Assembly (NCBI GenBank): GCA_016795035.1
Contig: JAEUIT010000012.1
Coordinates: forward strand, 1 to 64,000
Reading direction: 5' to 3'
Source of the DNA: Phycisphaerae bacterium
GTDB lineage: Bacteria; Planctomycetota; Phycisphaerae; Phycisphaerales; SM1A02
Length of the DNA stretch: 64,000 nucleotides
The notes beneath the pieces were generated by a model. It saw only the letters and a list, made by a program, of their open reading frames with translations, made no database searches and was not told the DNA's origin. The position numbers and the translations under genes are program-made. Positions 25,335-34,324 of this stretch are shown here, in pieces (position 1 is the first letter of the stretch; the number at the start of each line of letters is the position of its first letter).

Positions 25335-26882
25335 ATGAACCGACCGGTGTCCGTCGATCAACACGTCGAAGCGACGGCGCCGTCGGACACCCCACCGCCG
25401 ACGCCGCCGCAACCGAGCCTGCGAAACCGCGCGGTGCGGAGCGGCGCGTACACGCTCGTCTCGCAGTGGTCGCGCTTCGTTCTCCGCTTCGTCGGGCTCG
25501 TCGTCCTCTCGCGCCTCCTCGTGCGCGAGGACTTCGGCCTCGCCGCGATGGTCACGGCCTTCTCCGGCTTCGCCGCGCTCTTCGCCGACGCCGGCCTCAC
25601 GCAGGCCGCGACGCGCTCGCGCGACCTCACGCGCGAGCAGGCGTCCACGCTCTTCTGGATCAATCTCGGCGTCGCAACGATGGTGGCGATCGCGCTCGCG
25701 TCGTGCAGCCCGCTCATCGCGAAGTTCTATGACGGCGAGGAACGTCTGATCCCGATCACGCTCGTCGCGAGCGGCGGCATCATCCTCGGCGCGCTCACGG
25801 CGCAGCACATCGCGCTCCTGCAGCGCGAGCTCAAGTTCGGGTGGCTTGCCGTCGCCGAAGTCTCGAGCCAGACGACCGGCACGATCGTCGCGATCGCCAT
25901 CGCCTGGACCTGGCGCACGTACTGGGCGCTCGTGGTCCAGCCCATCGCGACGCAGCTCGTCTACGGCGCGATCTGCTGGAGCGCGACCGGATGGCGACCG
26001 GGCCGTCCGCGCATCGCCCCCGGCACGCGAGCGCTCCTCACGACGGGCTCGCATCTCTCCGGCACCGAAGTCCTCAACTATGCGCAAGTGAACGCCGACG
26101 TCGTGATCCTCGGCCGCTGGACCGGCCCGGGTCCCGTCGGCGAGTACAGCCGCGCGCTCGGCCTCCTGATGCTCCCGCTCTCGCAGGTGCTCGGGCCATT
26201 CACGCGCGTCGCGGTCCCGCTCCTCTCGCGGCTGCAAGACCAGCCCGAGCGGTTCGCGCGCGCGTACTACCGCATGGTCGCGCTCGTCGCGATCCTCACG
26301 ACGCCGATCATCGCGATCCTCATGCTCGGCGCCCGCGACATCATCGCCATCGTGCTCGGCCCGAACTTCGCCGAGGCGGGCTCCCTCTTTCAGATCCTCG
26401 CGATCGCCGCATGGGGCATGCCGATCGCCGCGACCGCCACATGGGTCGCGATCGCGAGCGGCCACACGAAGCGGCTCCTCGCCCGCAACGCGATCAAGAC
26501 GGCGCTCTACATCGTGGGCTTCCTGATCGCCGTCCACTGGGGCGCGGTCGGCATCGCGTGGGCGTACGTGATCGCCACCCACGCGCTTCGCTATCCGGTC
26601 CTCTTCCACGCGCTCCACAACACGCCGGTCAGCGTGAAGGGCATGGCGAAGGCCGCGTGGCCCGGCACGTTCGTCGGCATCGTTGGTGCGATCGCGATGG
26701 CGTTCCCCATGTACGTCCTCGACCTTCCGCAACCGATCGTCTCGCTCGCCGTCACCGTGTCGATCGGCGTGGCGGTGATGGGACTCATGGTCTTCCTCTG
26801 GCCCCGCGCGCGGCGCGAGGCGAAGGAAGCGCTCGACATGCTCCGCTCGCTTCGCGGCCGGAAGGCCGCCGCGCCCGCGTGA
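25335..26882 (+). CDS. Lipopolysaccharide/O-antigen flippase (WzxC-like)
   Basis: 515 residues, about 12-14 hydrophobic segments. After a Pro-rich cytoplasmic N-terminus come SGAYTLVSQWSRFVLRFVGLVVLSRLL and DFGLAAMVTAFSGFAALFADAGLTQA, the opening of the polysaccharide-transporter (MOP) superfamily, and YYRMVALVAILTTPIIAILMLGARDIIAIVLGPNF further on. It is expected to flip lipid-linked oligosaccharides across the inner membrane. TACCGC lies 8 nt before the ATG with no SD, as in other leaderless candidates here. No glycosyltransferase genes are adjacent, which is unusual for a Wzx gene. Confidence 0.85.
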   Translation: MNRPVSVDQHVEATAPSDTPPPTPPQPSLRNRAVRSGAYTLVSQWSRFVLRFVGLVVLSRLLVREDFGLAAMVTAFSGFAALFADAGLTQAATRSRDLTREQASTLFWINLGVATMVAIALASCSPLIAKFYDGEERLIPITLVASGGIILGALTAQHIALLQRELKFGWLAVAEVSSQTTGTIVAIAIAWTWRTYWALVVQPIATQLVYGAICWSATGWRPGRPRIAPGTRALLTTGSHLSGTEVLNYAQVNADVVILGRWTGPGPVGEYSRALGLLMLPLSQVLGPFTRVAVPLLSRLQDQPERFARAYYRMVALVAILTTPIIAILMLGARDIIAIVLGPNFAEAGSLFQILAIAAWGMPIAATATWVAIASGHTKRLLARNAIKTALYIVGFLIAVHWGAVGIAWAYVIATHALRYPVLFHALHNTPVSVKGMAKAAWPGTFVGIVGAIAMAFPMYVLDLPQPIVSLAVTVSIGVAVMGLMVFLWPRARREAKEALDMLRSLRGRKAAAPA

Positions 26883-26906
26883 TCGAGCGTGTACCGTGCC
26901 GCCTCG

Positions 26907-29177
26907 ATGGCACGCGACACCACTCCGGCTGCAACGTCGACCGCATCCAACTCGGCACCCGAGCCGTCGGCCCCGACCGGTGGCGTGTCGCTCACGCCGC
27001 TTCCGCCCGATCTCGTCTCGCCGCAACTCACCGTGCGCGCGGTCGTGACCGGCATGATCCTGGGCGGGCTCCTCTCGATCTGCAACATCTACCTCGGCCT
27101 CAAGATCGGCTGGGGCACGAACATGTCGGTGACGGGCATCCTGCTCGCGTTCGCGTTCTGGAGCGCGGTCTCCGCGGTGCTCGGCCCGGCGCGCGGTCGC
27201 TTCAACATCCTCGAGAACAACATCAACCAGTCGTCCTGCTCGGCCGCGGCCGCGGTCTCGAGCGCCGGCCTCGTCGCGCCGATTCCCGCGATGACGATCA
27301 TGACCGGCGAGACGCTCTCGTGGCCGGTCCTCGCGCTGTGGGTCTTCGCGGTGTGCATGGTGGGCATCACGGTCGCGACGGGATTGCGCCGGCAGATGGT
27401 CGTCGTCGACCAACTCCCCTTCCCGGGCGGCATCGCCTGCGCGCAGACGCTCACCGAGATCTACGGCAAGGGAAGCGAAGCGATCCAGCGCGTCGCGATG
27501 ATGGGCGCGGGCGCGCTCGCGGCCGGCGCGCTCAAGATCCTCGAGATCGTGAAGATCACGAAGGCCTGGGCCCCGGACTTCGCGATCCGCGGCGCGAGCG
27601 CGAAGTCGCTCTCGATCGAACTGGAGCCGAACGCGCTCATGTTCGGCGTCGGCGGCCTGATCGGCTTCCGCGCCGGCGCGTCGATGCTCGTCGGCAGCAT
27701 CATCGGTTGGGTCGTCATCGCGCCGCTCGCGTACGAGAAGCAGTGGGCGGAACTCACGACGCGCGAGTCGCTCGTCGCGTTGCCCGAGGGCGTCACGCTC
27801 GCGCCCGAAGGCCGGATGCAGTACCGGGCCGCGCGGCACTTCCTCGAAGTGCGCGGCGAACCGTCGGCCGAGGACTACGCCGCGTGGCGCGCGATGAGCC
27901 CGGATCCCACGTGGCAGGCCGCGCTCGCGAAGCTCGAGCTGCGCACGCCGCGCGAGCCCTTGCCGCCCGGCGCGACGTGGGAGACAAGCGTTCCGTTCGG
28001 CGCCGCGCTTCCGAGCGGAACGACGCCCGCGATCCCCGACGCACTCGCCGCGCGGGTGCGGCTCATCGACGGCGGATTCGTGGTGCGCGACGCGCTCACG
28101 AGTGCCGACGCGTCGGCGCTCCTCGCCGCGAACGGATGGATGAAGACCTCGGCCACGGCACTTGCCTCGCAAACGCTGGCCGCGCCGCCCGCCGCGAACT
28201 TCTCCGATCTCCTGAACTGGCTCATCTGGCCGGGCGTCACGCTCATGGTCGTGTCGAGCTTGGTGTCCTTCTCCTTCTCGTGGCGCTCGATGATGCGCGC
28301 TTTCCGCGGGTCGGCGAAAGGCGCTCCCGTCGACGACGGAGACCTTCCGCGGCGCTGGTTCATCCTCGGCTGCTCGGTCGCGCTCGTCGTTGCCGTCGCG
28401 TGTCAGATGGCCCTCTTCGGCATCACGTGGTGGGCCGCGACGATCGGCGTCCTTCTCTCGTTCGTCTTGGCGATCGTCGCGTCGCGCGTGTCGGGCGAGA
28501 CGAACATCACGCCGATCGGCGCGATGGGCAAGGTCACGCAGCTCGTCTTCGGCGTGCTCGCGCCGAAGGACGCGATCGCGAACCTCATGGCCGCGAACGT
28601 CACCGGCGGCGCGGCGAGCCAGTGCGCCGATCTCATGCACGACTTCAAGTGCGGCTACCTCCTCGGGGGCAGCGCTCGGAAGCAGTTCGTGGCGCAACTC
28701 TGCGGCGCCTTCGCCGGCGCGATCGTCGGATCGCTCTTCTATCTCATTCTCGTCCCCGATCCCGCGGCGCAGCTTCTCACCGAGGAATGGGCGGCGCCCG
28801 CGGTCGCGGCGTGGAAGGCGGTCGCCGAAGTCTTCCTCGTCGGCCTTGACGGCCTGCCGCCTTATGCGACGACCGCGATCCTCGTCGCCGCGATGCTCGG
28901 CATCCTTCTCCCCCTCATCGAACACTTCTCGCCGAAGGGAGTCCGCGGGTACCTGCCCAGTTCGTCGAGCCTCGGCCTTGCGATGGTCATCGCTCCGAGA
29001 ACCACGATCTCGCTCTTCCTGGGCGCCCTCGTCGCCCTCTGCCTGATGAAGGCGTTCCCCAACTGGTCGACGCGATTCCTCGTCACGATCTGCGCCGGCA
29101 TCGTCGTCGGCGACAGCCTCGTCGGCGCCGGCGACGCGGTGTGGCAAGTGGTCGAAGGGGTGAAGGGCTCGAAGTAG
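26907..29177 (+). CDS. OPT-family oligopeptide transporter
   Basis: 756 residues from ATG 26907; GTG 26889 is an in-frame alternative. Many TM segments. OPT hallmarks: AVVTGMILGGLLSICNIYLGLKIGWGTNMSVTG near the N-terminus, NILENNINQSSCSAAAAVSSAG, DQLPFPGGIACAQTLTEIYGKG, and later GETNITPIGAMGKVTQLVFG and VTGGAASQCADLMHDFKCGYLLG. It probably imports peptides or metal chelates by proton symport. About 175 hydrophilic residues (roughly 300-470) separate the halves of the protein, longer than I would expect. TACCGT lies 9 nt upstream of the ATG. Confidence 0.93.
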   Translation: MARDTTPAATSTASNSAPEPSAPTGGVSLTPLPPDLVSPQLTVRAVVTGMILGGLLSICNIYLGLKIGWGTNMSVTGILLAFAFWSAVSAVLGPARGRFNILENNINQSSCSAAAAVSSAGLVAPIPAMTIMTGETLSWPVLALWVFAVCMVGITVATGLRRQMVVVDQLPFPGGIACAQTLTEIYGKGSEAIQRVAMMGAGALAAGALKILEIVKITKAWAPDFAIRGASAKSLSIELEPNALMFGVGGLIGFRAGASMLVGSIIGWVVIAPLAYEKQWAELTTRESLVALPEGVTLAPEGRMQYRAARHFLEVRGEPSAEDYAAWRAMSPDPTWQAALAKLELRTPREPLPPGATWETSVPFGAALPSGTTPAIPDALAARVRLIDGGFVVRDALTSADASALLAANGWMKTSATALASQTLAAPPAANFSDLLNWLIWPGVTLMVVSSLVSFSFSWRSMMRAFRGSAKGAPVDDGDLPRRWFILGCSVALVVAVACQMALFGITWWAATIGVLLSFVLAIVASRVSGETNITPIGAMGKVTQLVFGVLAPKDAIANLMAANVTGGAASQCADLMHDFKCGYLLGGSARKQFVAQLCGAFAGAIVGSLFYLILVPDPAAQLLTEEWAAPAVAAWKAVAEVFLVGLDGLPPYATTAILVAAMLGILLPLIEHFSPKGVRGYLPSSSSLGLAMVIAPRTTISLFLGALVALCLMKAFPNWSTRFLVTICAGIVVGDSLVGAGDAVWQVVEGVKGSK

Positions 29178-29220
29178 CGCGGCCCCCGCAACTACGCCTC
29201 GGCGCGGCGGTTTCAGGGGC

Positions 29221-30399
29221 ATGCCGATCGCCCGGACTCTCGCCGCCCTCCTTCTCGTCGTTGCAGCCTCGCGCGCCGCGACGGCGCGCCAGGTCGACAC
29301 GCCGCTCGCGTCCGCGACCGCCACGATCCGCGCGGCCGAGCGCACGCTCGTGACCATCGATCGCACCGACGCGCCGCTCACCCAAGTCCTCGACGACTTC
29401 CGCAAGGCCGGCGTGCAGATCCAGGTCGACTGGTCGGAGCTCGCGCTCCTCGGCGTCGAGAAGGACGAGCCGGTCACGCTCATGGTCGAGAAGCTTCCCG
29501 CGACCGACGCGCTCGCGGCGCTCGCCCGCGTCATCGGCGAGGCGAAGGAACGGCCCGTCCTCGACGCGGCGCCCGGACTTCTCGTCCTGACGACCGCCGA
29601 CCGGCTCGAGGGGCTGCGCGTGCCGGCGATCTACGACGTCGCCGACATCCTGACCGACCCCACGCTCCTTGCCGACGTCGCCGACGCCGACGCGCCCCCC
29701 CACGCTCCCACGCGTCTCGATGCGACGAGCGCCGACGCCACCACCGTCGAAGAGCGCGCGAAGCGCCTCGTCGACGTCCTGATGACGCAGGTCGACCCCG
29801 AAGGCTGGGAGGACGTCGGAGGCTCGCGCGGGCGGATCACCGTCGAGGCCGGGCGTCTCGTCGTTTCAGCCACGCCGCTTGCGCACCTGCGCCTGCAACG
29901 GCTCCTCGCCGACCTTCGGCGCGAGTCGCCGTACGCGGTCGAGACCTCGCTCACGATCGTCGAGCTTCCGGCGGCCACCGCCGCGCAGCTCGTCGCGTCG
30001 TCAGGCCACGACGCCGCGGCGCTGGCGGCGAGCGTGCGCGGTGCGAGCGACGCGAAGGCCGTGTGGTCGCCGCGCGTCGTGACGCGCTTCGAGATGCCGG
30101 CGACGATCGAAACGACCGACGCCGCGCGGGGTGCGTGGAAGGCGACGCTCACGCCGACGCGCGACCGGATCGCCCGCGTCGTCACGCTCGAGGTCGACCT
30201 CGAACTCACGCAGGGCGCCGACAAGGTCGCGTTCCGGGGCGCGGTCGCGTTCGAACTCGAGCCGCGGCCGATCGCGATCGTCTTGCCCGCCGGATCGGAC
30301 TCGGCGGTGCGACGCGTCCTCCTCCTCGAAGTCGCGCCGCAGGCGCGCGAGGCGGCTGCCGCGGATGCGCCGGAGCGCGCAGCGAAAACCGCCCCGTGA
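29221..30399 (+). CDS. Exported protein with STN/secretin-like domains, unknown role
   Basis: 392 residues with a signal peptide (LAALLLVVAASRAATA). Residues about 45-120 read like a secretin/TonB short N-terminal (STN) domain: DAPLTQVLDDFRKAGVQIQVDW...VTLMVEKLPATDALAALARVIGE. Residues about 195-245 resemble a secretin N1-type domain: ILTDPTLL, WEDVGGSRGRITVEAGRLVVSATPLAHLRLQRLLADLR. The C-terminal 130 residues are beta-rich (VVTLEVDLELTQGADKVAFRGAVAFELEP). There is no secretin pore domain, so it is not a complete secretin. It lies 43 bp after the OPT gene. Confidence 0.65.
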   Translation: MPIARTLAALLLVVAASRAATARQVDTPLASATATIRAAERTLVTIDRTDAPLTQVLDDFRKAGVQIQVDWSELALLGVEKDEPVTLMVEKLPATDALAALARVIGEAKERPVLDAAPGLLVLTTADRLEGLRVPAIYDVADILTDPTLLADVADADAPPHAPTRLDATSADATTVEERAKRLVDVLMTQVDPEGWEDVGGSRGRITVEAGRLVVSATPLAHLRLQRLLADLRRESPYAVETSLTIVELPAATAAQLVASSGHDAAALAASVRGASDAKAVWSPRVVTRFEMPATIETTDAARGAWKATLTPTRDRIARVVTLEVDLELTQGADKVAFRGAVAFELEPRPIAIVLPAGSDSAVRRVLLLEVAPQAREAAAADAPERAAKTAP

Positions 30400-30433
30400 C
30401 GGCCCCGAATGGCGGGGCGCGGAAGGGGCGGTC
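30388..30433. terminator. Nested hairpins between convergent genes
   Basis: ACCGCCCC (30388-30395) pairs with GGGGCGGT (30426-30433); inside it GCCCC/GGGGC form a second hairpin (30402-30418). It overlaps the stop of the STN-like gene and sits between convergent genes, so it could serve both. Confidence 0.5.
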
Positions 30434-30484
30434 GTTGTCAACGCGCGAAGGTGCGGCGCCGCGGCGGAAGGCCGCGAGGCGCGG

Positions 30485-30802
30485 TCACTTCTTCTGCGAG
30501 AGGTACTTCTCGATGCTCTTGACGTCCGGCAGGAGCTGCGGCGTCATCGTGAGCGTGAACGACTCGCCGACGGCGACGCGAACCAATCGAGTCACGCGGG
30601 CGCGGGTCAGCCACATGCGGCCGGCGCGCGGGCGGCGCTCGTTGAGGTTGGTGACGCGATTCTTCGCGAGCTTCGTGAGCATCCGCTGCGTGCGCGGGTT
30701 CAAGCGCATGAGCCGCTCAAGGGTCTTCCGCCCACCTTCGGTACGGGGAAGCTGCGTGATCGTGAAGGTGACCTTGCCGGTCGTGGGCAGTGCGTTCGCC
30801 AT
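30485..30802 (-). CDS. Small basic protein of unknown function
   Basis: 105 residues from ATG 30802, MANALPTTGKVTFTITQLPR. Strongly basic in the centre (KTLERLMRLNPRTQRMLTKLAKNRVTNLNERRPRAGRMW), with many Lys/Arg, then a neutral beta-type tail ending SIEKYLSQKK. No signal peptide or TM. The charge and length suggest nucleic-acid or ribosome binding, but I cannot assign a family. The frame stays open upstream of 30802 only by running into repeat DNA, so the internal ATG is chosen. It is convergent with the STN-like gene. Confidence 0.65.
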   Translation of the reverse strand: MANALPTTGKVTFTITQLPRTEGGRKTLERLMRLNPRTQRMLTKLAKNRVTNLNERRPRAGRMWLTRARVTRLVRVAVGESFTLTMTPQLLPDVKSIEKYLSQKK

Positions 30803-30895
30803 GGCGTCGAATCCGAGAACCTGCGTCAGGAAAGCTCCGGCACGGCCCCAACGGGGAGTGCTCGTAAGCGAGCCGCGTAGGGTACAGGAAAGTCG

Positions 30896-30993
30896 AAAAG
30901 GATCAAGAGAGAGGATCAAGGAGCAAGGATCAAGGAGCCAGGATCAAGGAGTAAGGGTGGTGGCCTTCCACCCTTGATCCTTGATCCTTTACC
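30896..30993. repeat. Heptad-repeat element 2
   Basis: Left arm: GGATCAA, GGAGCAA, GGATCAA, GGAGCCA, GGATCAA, GGAGTAA. Core: GGGTGG-TGGCCTT-CCACCC, itself a perfect 6-bp hairpin. Right arm: TTGATCC, TTGATCC, TTTACCC, TGAACTT. The arms are complementary, so the transcript would form a long hairpin. It lies upstream of the small basic protein gene and reaches the 3' end of the dehydrogenase gene. Confidence 0.85.
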
Positions 30994-31897
30994 CCTGAAC
31001 TTCGACCCGCTCTCCCGCCCGTTCGGCCAGCGATCGGAAGAGCGCTTGGGTCCCCGAACGCCCATAGCCGTCGGCGATCGCGGCCTCGTAGAGGCGCTTC
31101 GCCAAAGCCACTGCGGGGAGGTCGAGGCCCATCTCCGCGGCGGCGTCGAGGGCGATCCCGAGGTCCTTCACGAAGTGTTCGATAAAGAAGCCGGGCTGGA
31201 AGTCGCCCCGGAGGATCCGCGGGACGAGGTTCTCGACCGTCCACGACCCGGCCGCGCCGACCCCGACCGAGGCCACCACGGTCGCCGGGTCGAGCCCCGC
31301 CTTCCTGGCGTAGAGGAGCCCTTCGGAGACCCCCATCATCGTCCCGGCGATCAGGATCTGATTCACCATCTTGGTGTGCTGGCCGGCGCCGGCCTCGCCC
31401 TGGCGGACGATCGTCTTGCCGAGCGTCGCGAGCACCGGACGCACGGCGTCGAACGCGTCTCGGTCGCCGCCGACCATGATCGAAAGGGTCGCGTTCCTCG
31501 CCCCGATGTCGCCGCCCGAGACCGGTGCGTCGAGCGCGGCCACGCCACGCGTCTCGGCGATCGCCGCGATGCGGACGGCGAGCGCCGGGCTACTTGTCGT
31601 CATGTCGATGAGGTGGCGCGGAGGCCGCGCGGCTTGCAGCGTTCCCTTCGAACCGAGGTGAACCTCTTCGACATCTCGCGGGTATCCGACGATCGAGATG
31701 GCGATGTCACTGCCGTCGGCCGCCGTTCTCGGATCGTCTGCCCATGTGGCACCCAAATCGAGAAGGGCTGTCGCCCGGTCGCGGGTCCGCGTATGCACGC
31801 GGACGACATGCCCGGCGGCGAGGAGATGACGAACCATCGACTGGCCCATCACACCAGTCCCGACAAACGCAATCACTCGTTGAGAAGCCGATTCCAT
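30989..31897 (-). CDS. 3-hydroxyisobutyrate dehydrogenase-family NAD(P)-dependent oxidoreductase
   Basis: 302 residues from ATG 31897 (a GTG 36 nt upstream adds only low-quality sequence). Rossmann motif FVGTGVMGQSM (Gly13-18); substrate-binding signature DAPVSGGDIGARNATLSIMVGG; catalytic Lys176 in GAGQHTKMVNQ. These define the beta-hydroxyacid dehydrogenase family (HIBADH, tartronate semialdehyde or succinic semialdehyde reductases, GLYR1-like); the substrate cannot be chosen from sequence alone. Its stop lies in the tail of heptad element 2, and its promoter is next to element 3, shared with moxR. Confidence 0.88.
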   Translation of the reverse strand: MESASQRVIAFVGTGVMGQSMVRHLLAAGHVVRVHTRTRDRATALLDLGATWADDPRTAADGSDIAISIVGYPRDVEEVHLGSKGTLQAARPPRHLIDMTTSSPALAVRIAAIAETRGVAALDAPVSGGDIGARNATLSIMVGGDRDAFDAVRPVLATLGKTIVRQGEAGAGQHTKMVNQILIAGTMMGVSEGLLYARKAGLDPATVVASVGVGAAGSWTVENLVPRILRGDFQPGFFIEHFVKDLGIALDAAAEMGLDLPAVALAKRLYEAAIADGYGRSGTQALFRSLAERAGERVEVQG

Positions 31898-31975
31898 CGC
31901 TGTAGCAATAGCCGAAGTGCGGGCGTGCCGCACGCGACGGCGACGCGAAAGGACGGCATCCGATTGGCGGAGGGA

Positions 31976-32108
31976 AAAGGGTTCGGGGTTCAGGGTTCAG
32001 GGTTCGGGGTGCAAAGACATCGCGAGCGATCGCTCTTCCACTGACTCCTCACTCCTGACTCCTGACTCCTCTGCCCCCGAACCCTGAACCCCGACCCCCG
32101 ACCCCTTC
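31976..32108. repeat. Heptad-repeat element 3 (upstream of moxR)
   Basis: Left arm: GGGTTCG/GGGTTCA units. Core about 30 bp: GTGCAAAGACATCGCGAGCG and on to TTCCAC. Right arm: TGACTCC, TCACTCC, TGACTCC, TGACTCC, then after an 8-nt step CGAACCC, TGAACCC, CGACCCC, CGACCCC. It lies between the divergent dehydrogenase and moxR start codons and ends 13 nt before the moxR ATG. Confidence 0.85.
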
Positions 32109-32118
32109 TTTTTCTCCT

Positions 32119-33120
32119 ATGCCCACCTACACCCACGCAGACGTCAGTGCCCTCGAAGCCCGCGTTGATGCCGCGAGCAAGCCCTTCCGGGCGTTGCAGG
32201 CGGAGATGCGCCGCGTGATCGTCGGCCAAGAGGATCTCCTCGACGGCCTCATCATCGGCCTCCTCACGAACGGCCACCTCCTCATCGAAGGCGTGCCGGG
32301 TCTCGCGAAGACGACCGCCGTCGCCACGCTCGCCGCGGGCATCCGCACGAGCTTCCAGCGCATCCAGTTCACCCCCGACCTCTTGCCCGCCGACCTGATC
32401 GGCACCCTGATCTACCGGCCAAACACCGGCGACTTCGCGGTCAAGAAGGGCCCGATCTTCACGAACATCGTCTTGGCCGACGAGATCAACCGCGCCCCCG
32501 CGAAGGTCCAGAGCGCGCTCCTCGAGGCGATGCAGGAACGGCAAGTCACGATCGGCACGGAGACCTTCCGCCTGCCCGATCCCTTCCTCGTCCTCGCGAC
32601 GCAGAACCCGATCGAGCAGGAAGGCACGTATCCCCTGCCCGAGGCGCAGGTCGACCGCTTCATGCTGAAGCTGATCGTGCGCTATCCGTCGCCGCGCGAG
32701 GAGCGGCAGATCCTCGACCGCATGTCGAAGACGACGTCGACGCCCTCGATCGAGCCGGTCCTCAAGCCGGAGTCGATCCTTGAGGCGCGCACCGTCGTCG
32801 ACGAGATCTTCGTCGACGAGCGCATCAAAGACTACGTCGTCCAACTCGTCGTTGCATCGCGCGATCCGGGCGCGCACCGCATCCCGATCGCCGGCCTGAT
32901 CCAGTTCGGCGCGTCGCCGCGTGCAACGTTGAGTCTGGTGCGCGCGGCCCGCGCGAAGGCTTTCCTCGAAGGACGCGGCTACGTCCTCCCGCAGGACGTG
33001 AAGGACATCGCCCCCGACGTCCTCCGCCACCGCCTCACGCTTTCCTATGAAGCCGAGGCCGAGGAGAAGTCGAGCGACGACCTCGTGCGCGCGCTCCTCG
33101 ATCACGTGCCGGTGCCGTGA
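32119..33120 (+). CDS. moxR: MoxR-family AAA+ ATPase
   Basis: 333 residues. Walker A GVPGLAKT at 58-65, Walker B/ADEINR in TNIVLADEINRAPAKVQSALLEAMQERQVTIG, sensor region ATQNPIEQEGTYPLPEAQVDRFMLK, and C-terminal lid with LVRAARAKAFLEGRGYVLPQDVKDIAPDVLRHRL. MoxR ATPases act as chaperones working with von Willebrand A (VWA) proteins. It heads a Bat-type operon. There is no SD sequence before the ATG; the leader is TTCTTTTTCTCCT. Heptad elements lie on both sides of the gene. Confidence 0.95.
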   Translation: MPTYTHADVSALEARVDAASKPFRALQAEMRRVIVGQEDLLDGLIIGLLTNGHLLIEGVPGLAKTTAVATLAAGIRTSFQRIQFTPDLLPADLIGTLIYRPNTGDFAVKKGPIFTNIVLADEINRAPAKVQSALLEAMQERQVTIGTETFRLPDPFLVLATQNPIEQEGTYPLPEAQVDRFMLKLIVRYPSPREERQILDRMSKTTSTPSIEPVLKPESILEARTVVDEIFVDERIKDYVVQLVVASRDPGAHRIPIAGLIQFGASPRATLSLVRAARAKAFLEGRGYVLPQDVKDIAPDVLRHRLTLSYEAEAEEKSSDDLVRALLDHVPVP

Positions 33121-33125
33121 GAAGA

Positions 33126-33198
33126 AGGGATTCAGGATTGAGGATTCAGGATTCAGGGTAAAGGCATCGGCATCGGTTCCTTCCACTGACTCCTGACG
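33126..33198. repeat. Heptad-repeat element 4a (moxR/DUF58 gap)
   Basis: GGATTCA, GGATTGA, GGATTCA, GGATTCA, core GGGTAAAGGCATCGGCATCG...TTCCAC, then TGACTCC TGAC. It begins 6 nt after the moxR stop and is separated from element 4b by a GC-rich 17-bp palindrome-like spacer (gcgcggccgtcggccgcg). Confidence 0.8.
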
Positions 33199-33215
33199 CG
33201 CGGCCGTCGGCCGCG

Positions 33216-33427
<212 letters not shown>

Positions 33428-34324
33428 ATGCTCTCCCCCGACCTCATCAAGAAGATCAAGCGCATCGAGATTCGCACGTCGCATCTCGTCAGCGATGTGC
33501 TTGCGGGTCAATTCAAGAGCGCCTTCCGCGGGCGCGGCATGGAGTTCGAAGAAGTGCGGCCGTACCAGATCGGCGACGACGTCCGCTCGATCGACTGGAA
33601 CGTCTCCGCCCGCATCGGCGACCCGCACGTCAAGCTCTTCCGCGAGGAGCGCGAGCTCACGGTGCTGCTCGCGGTGGACCTCTCGGGCTCGCTCAGCTTC
33701 GGTACGAACGCGCAGATGAAGCGCGAGCTCGCCGCCGAAGTCGCCGCGACGCTCGCCTTCTCCGCAATCCGCTCGAACGACAAGGCCGCGCTTCTCTGTT
33801 TCACCGATCGCATCGAGGCGTTCGTCCCGCCGCGGAAAGGTCCGCGCCACGTCCTTCGCATCGTGCGCGAGATCCTCTCGCGCAAGCCCGAAGGGCGCGG
33901 CACCGATCTCGCCGGGGCGCTCGACGAAGTGAGCCGCACATTGCGGCGCCGCGCGGTCGTCTTCGTCCTGAGCGACTTCCTCACCGATCCCTCGGCCGTG
34001 CGGCCCTGGGAGCACTCGATGCGGCTCGCCCGCGCCCGCCACGACGTGATCCCCATCACGATCGGCGACCGCCGCGAGTATGAGCTGCCGGACGTCGGCC
34101 TCGTCGAGTTCGAGGATCTCGAAACCGGACGGCGCCAACTCCTCGACACGCGGAGCGCGAAGGTGCGCCGCCAGTATGCCGAGGTCGCCCGCGAGCGCCT
34201 CGCCCGCCGCACCGACACGCTCAAGCGCATGCGCATGGAGTCGATCGACCTCGAGACGGGCCGCGACTTCGTCGAGCCGCTTGCCGCCTACTTCCGCCGC
34301 CGCGAGGCACGGAGGTCCCATTGA
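33428..34324 (+). CDS. DUF58-domain protein of the Bat operon
   Basis: 298 residues from ATG 33428. Signature FRGRGMEFEEVRPYQIGDDVRSIDWNVSARIGDPHVKLFREERELTVLLAVDLSGSLSFG: the DUF58 block followed by a VWA-like fold with a MIDAS-type DxSGS. It normally accompanies MoxR ATPases. The reading frame continues upstream only through repeat DNA, so the ATG at 33428 is the likely start. Its stop overlaps the TTG start of the next gene. Confidence 0.92.
   Translation: MLSPDLIKKIKRIEIRTSHLVSDVLAGQFKSAFRGRGMEFEEVRPYQIGDDVRSIDWNVSARIGDPHVKLFREERELTVLLAVDLSGSLSFGTNAQMKRELAAEVAATLAFSAIRSNDKAALLCFTDRIEAFVPPRKGPRHVLRIVREILSRKPEGRGTDLAGALDEVSRTLRRRAVVFVLSDFLTDPSAVRPWEHSMRLARARHDVIPITIGDRREYELPDVGLVEFEDLETGRRQLLDTRSAKVRRQYAEVARERLARRTDTLKRMRMESIDLETGRDFVEPLAAYFRRREARRSH

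Noticed and set aside
24324..29534. 1736-codon open frame on the minus strand
   Set aside because: Antisense to the PEP-CTERM-like, flippase and OPT genes. Strongly Arg/Asp/Glu/His-biased, so a shadow of GC-rich codons.
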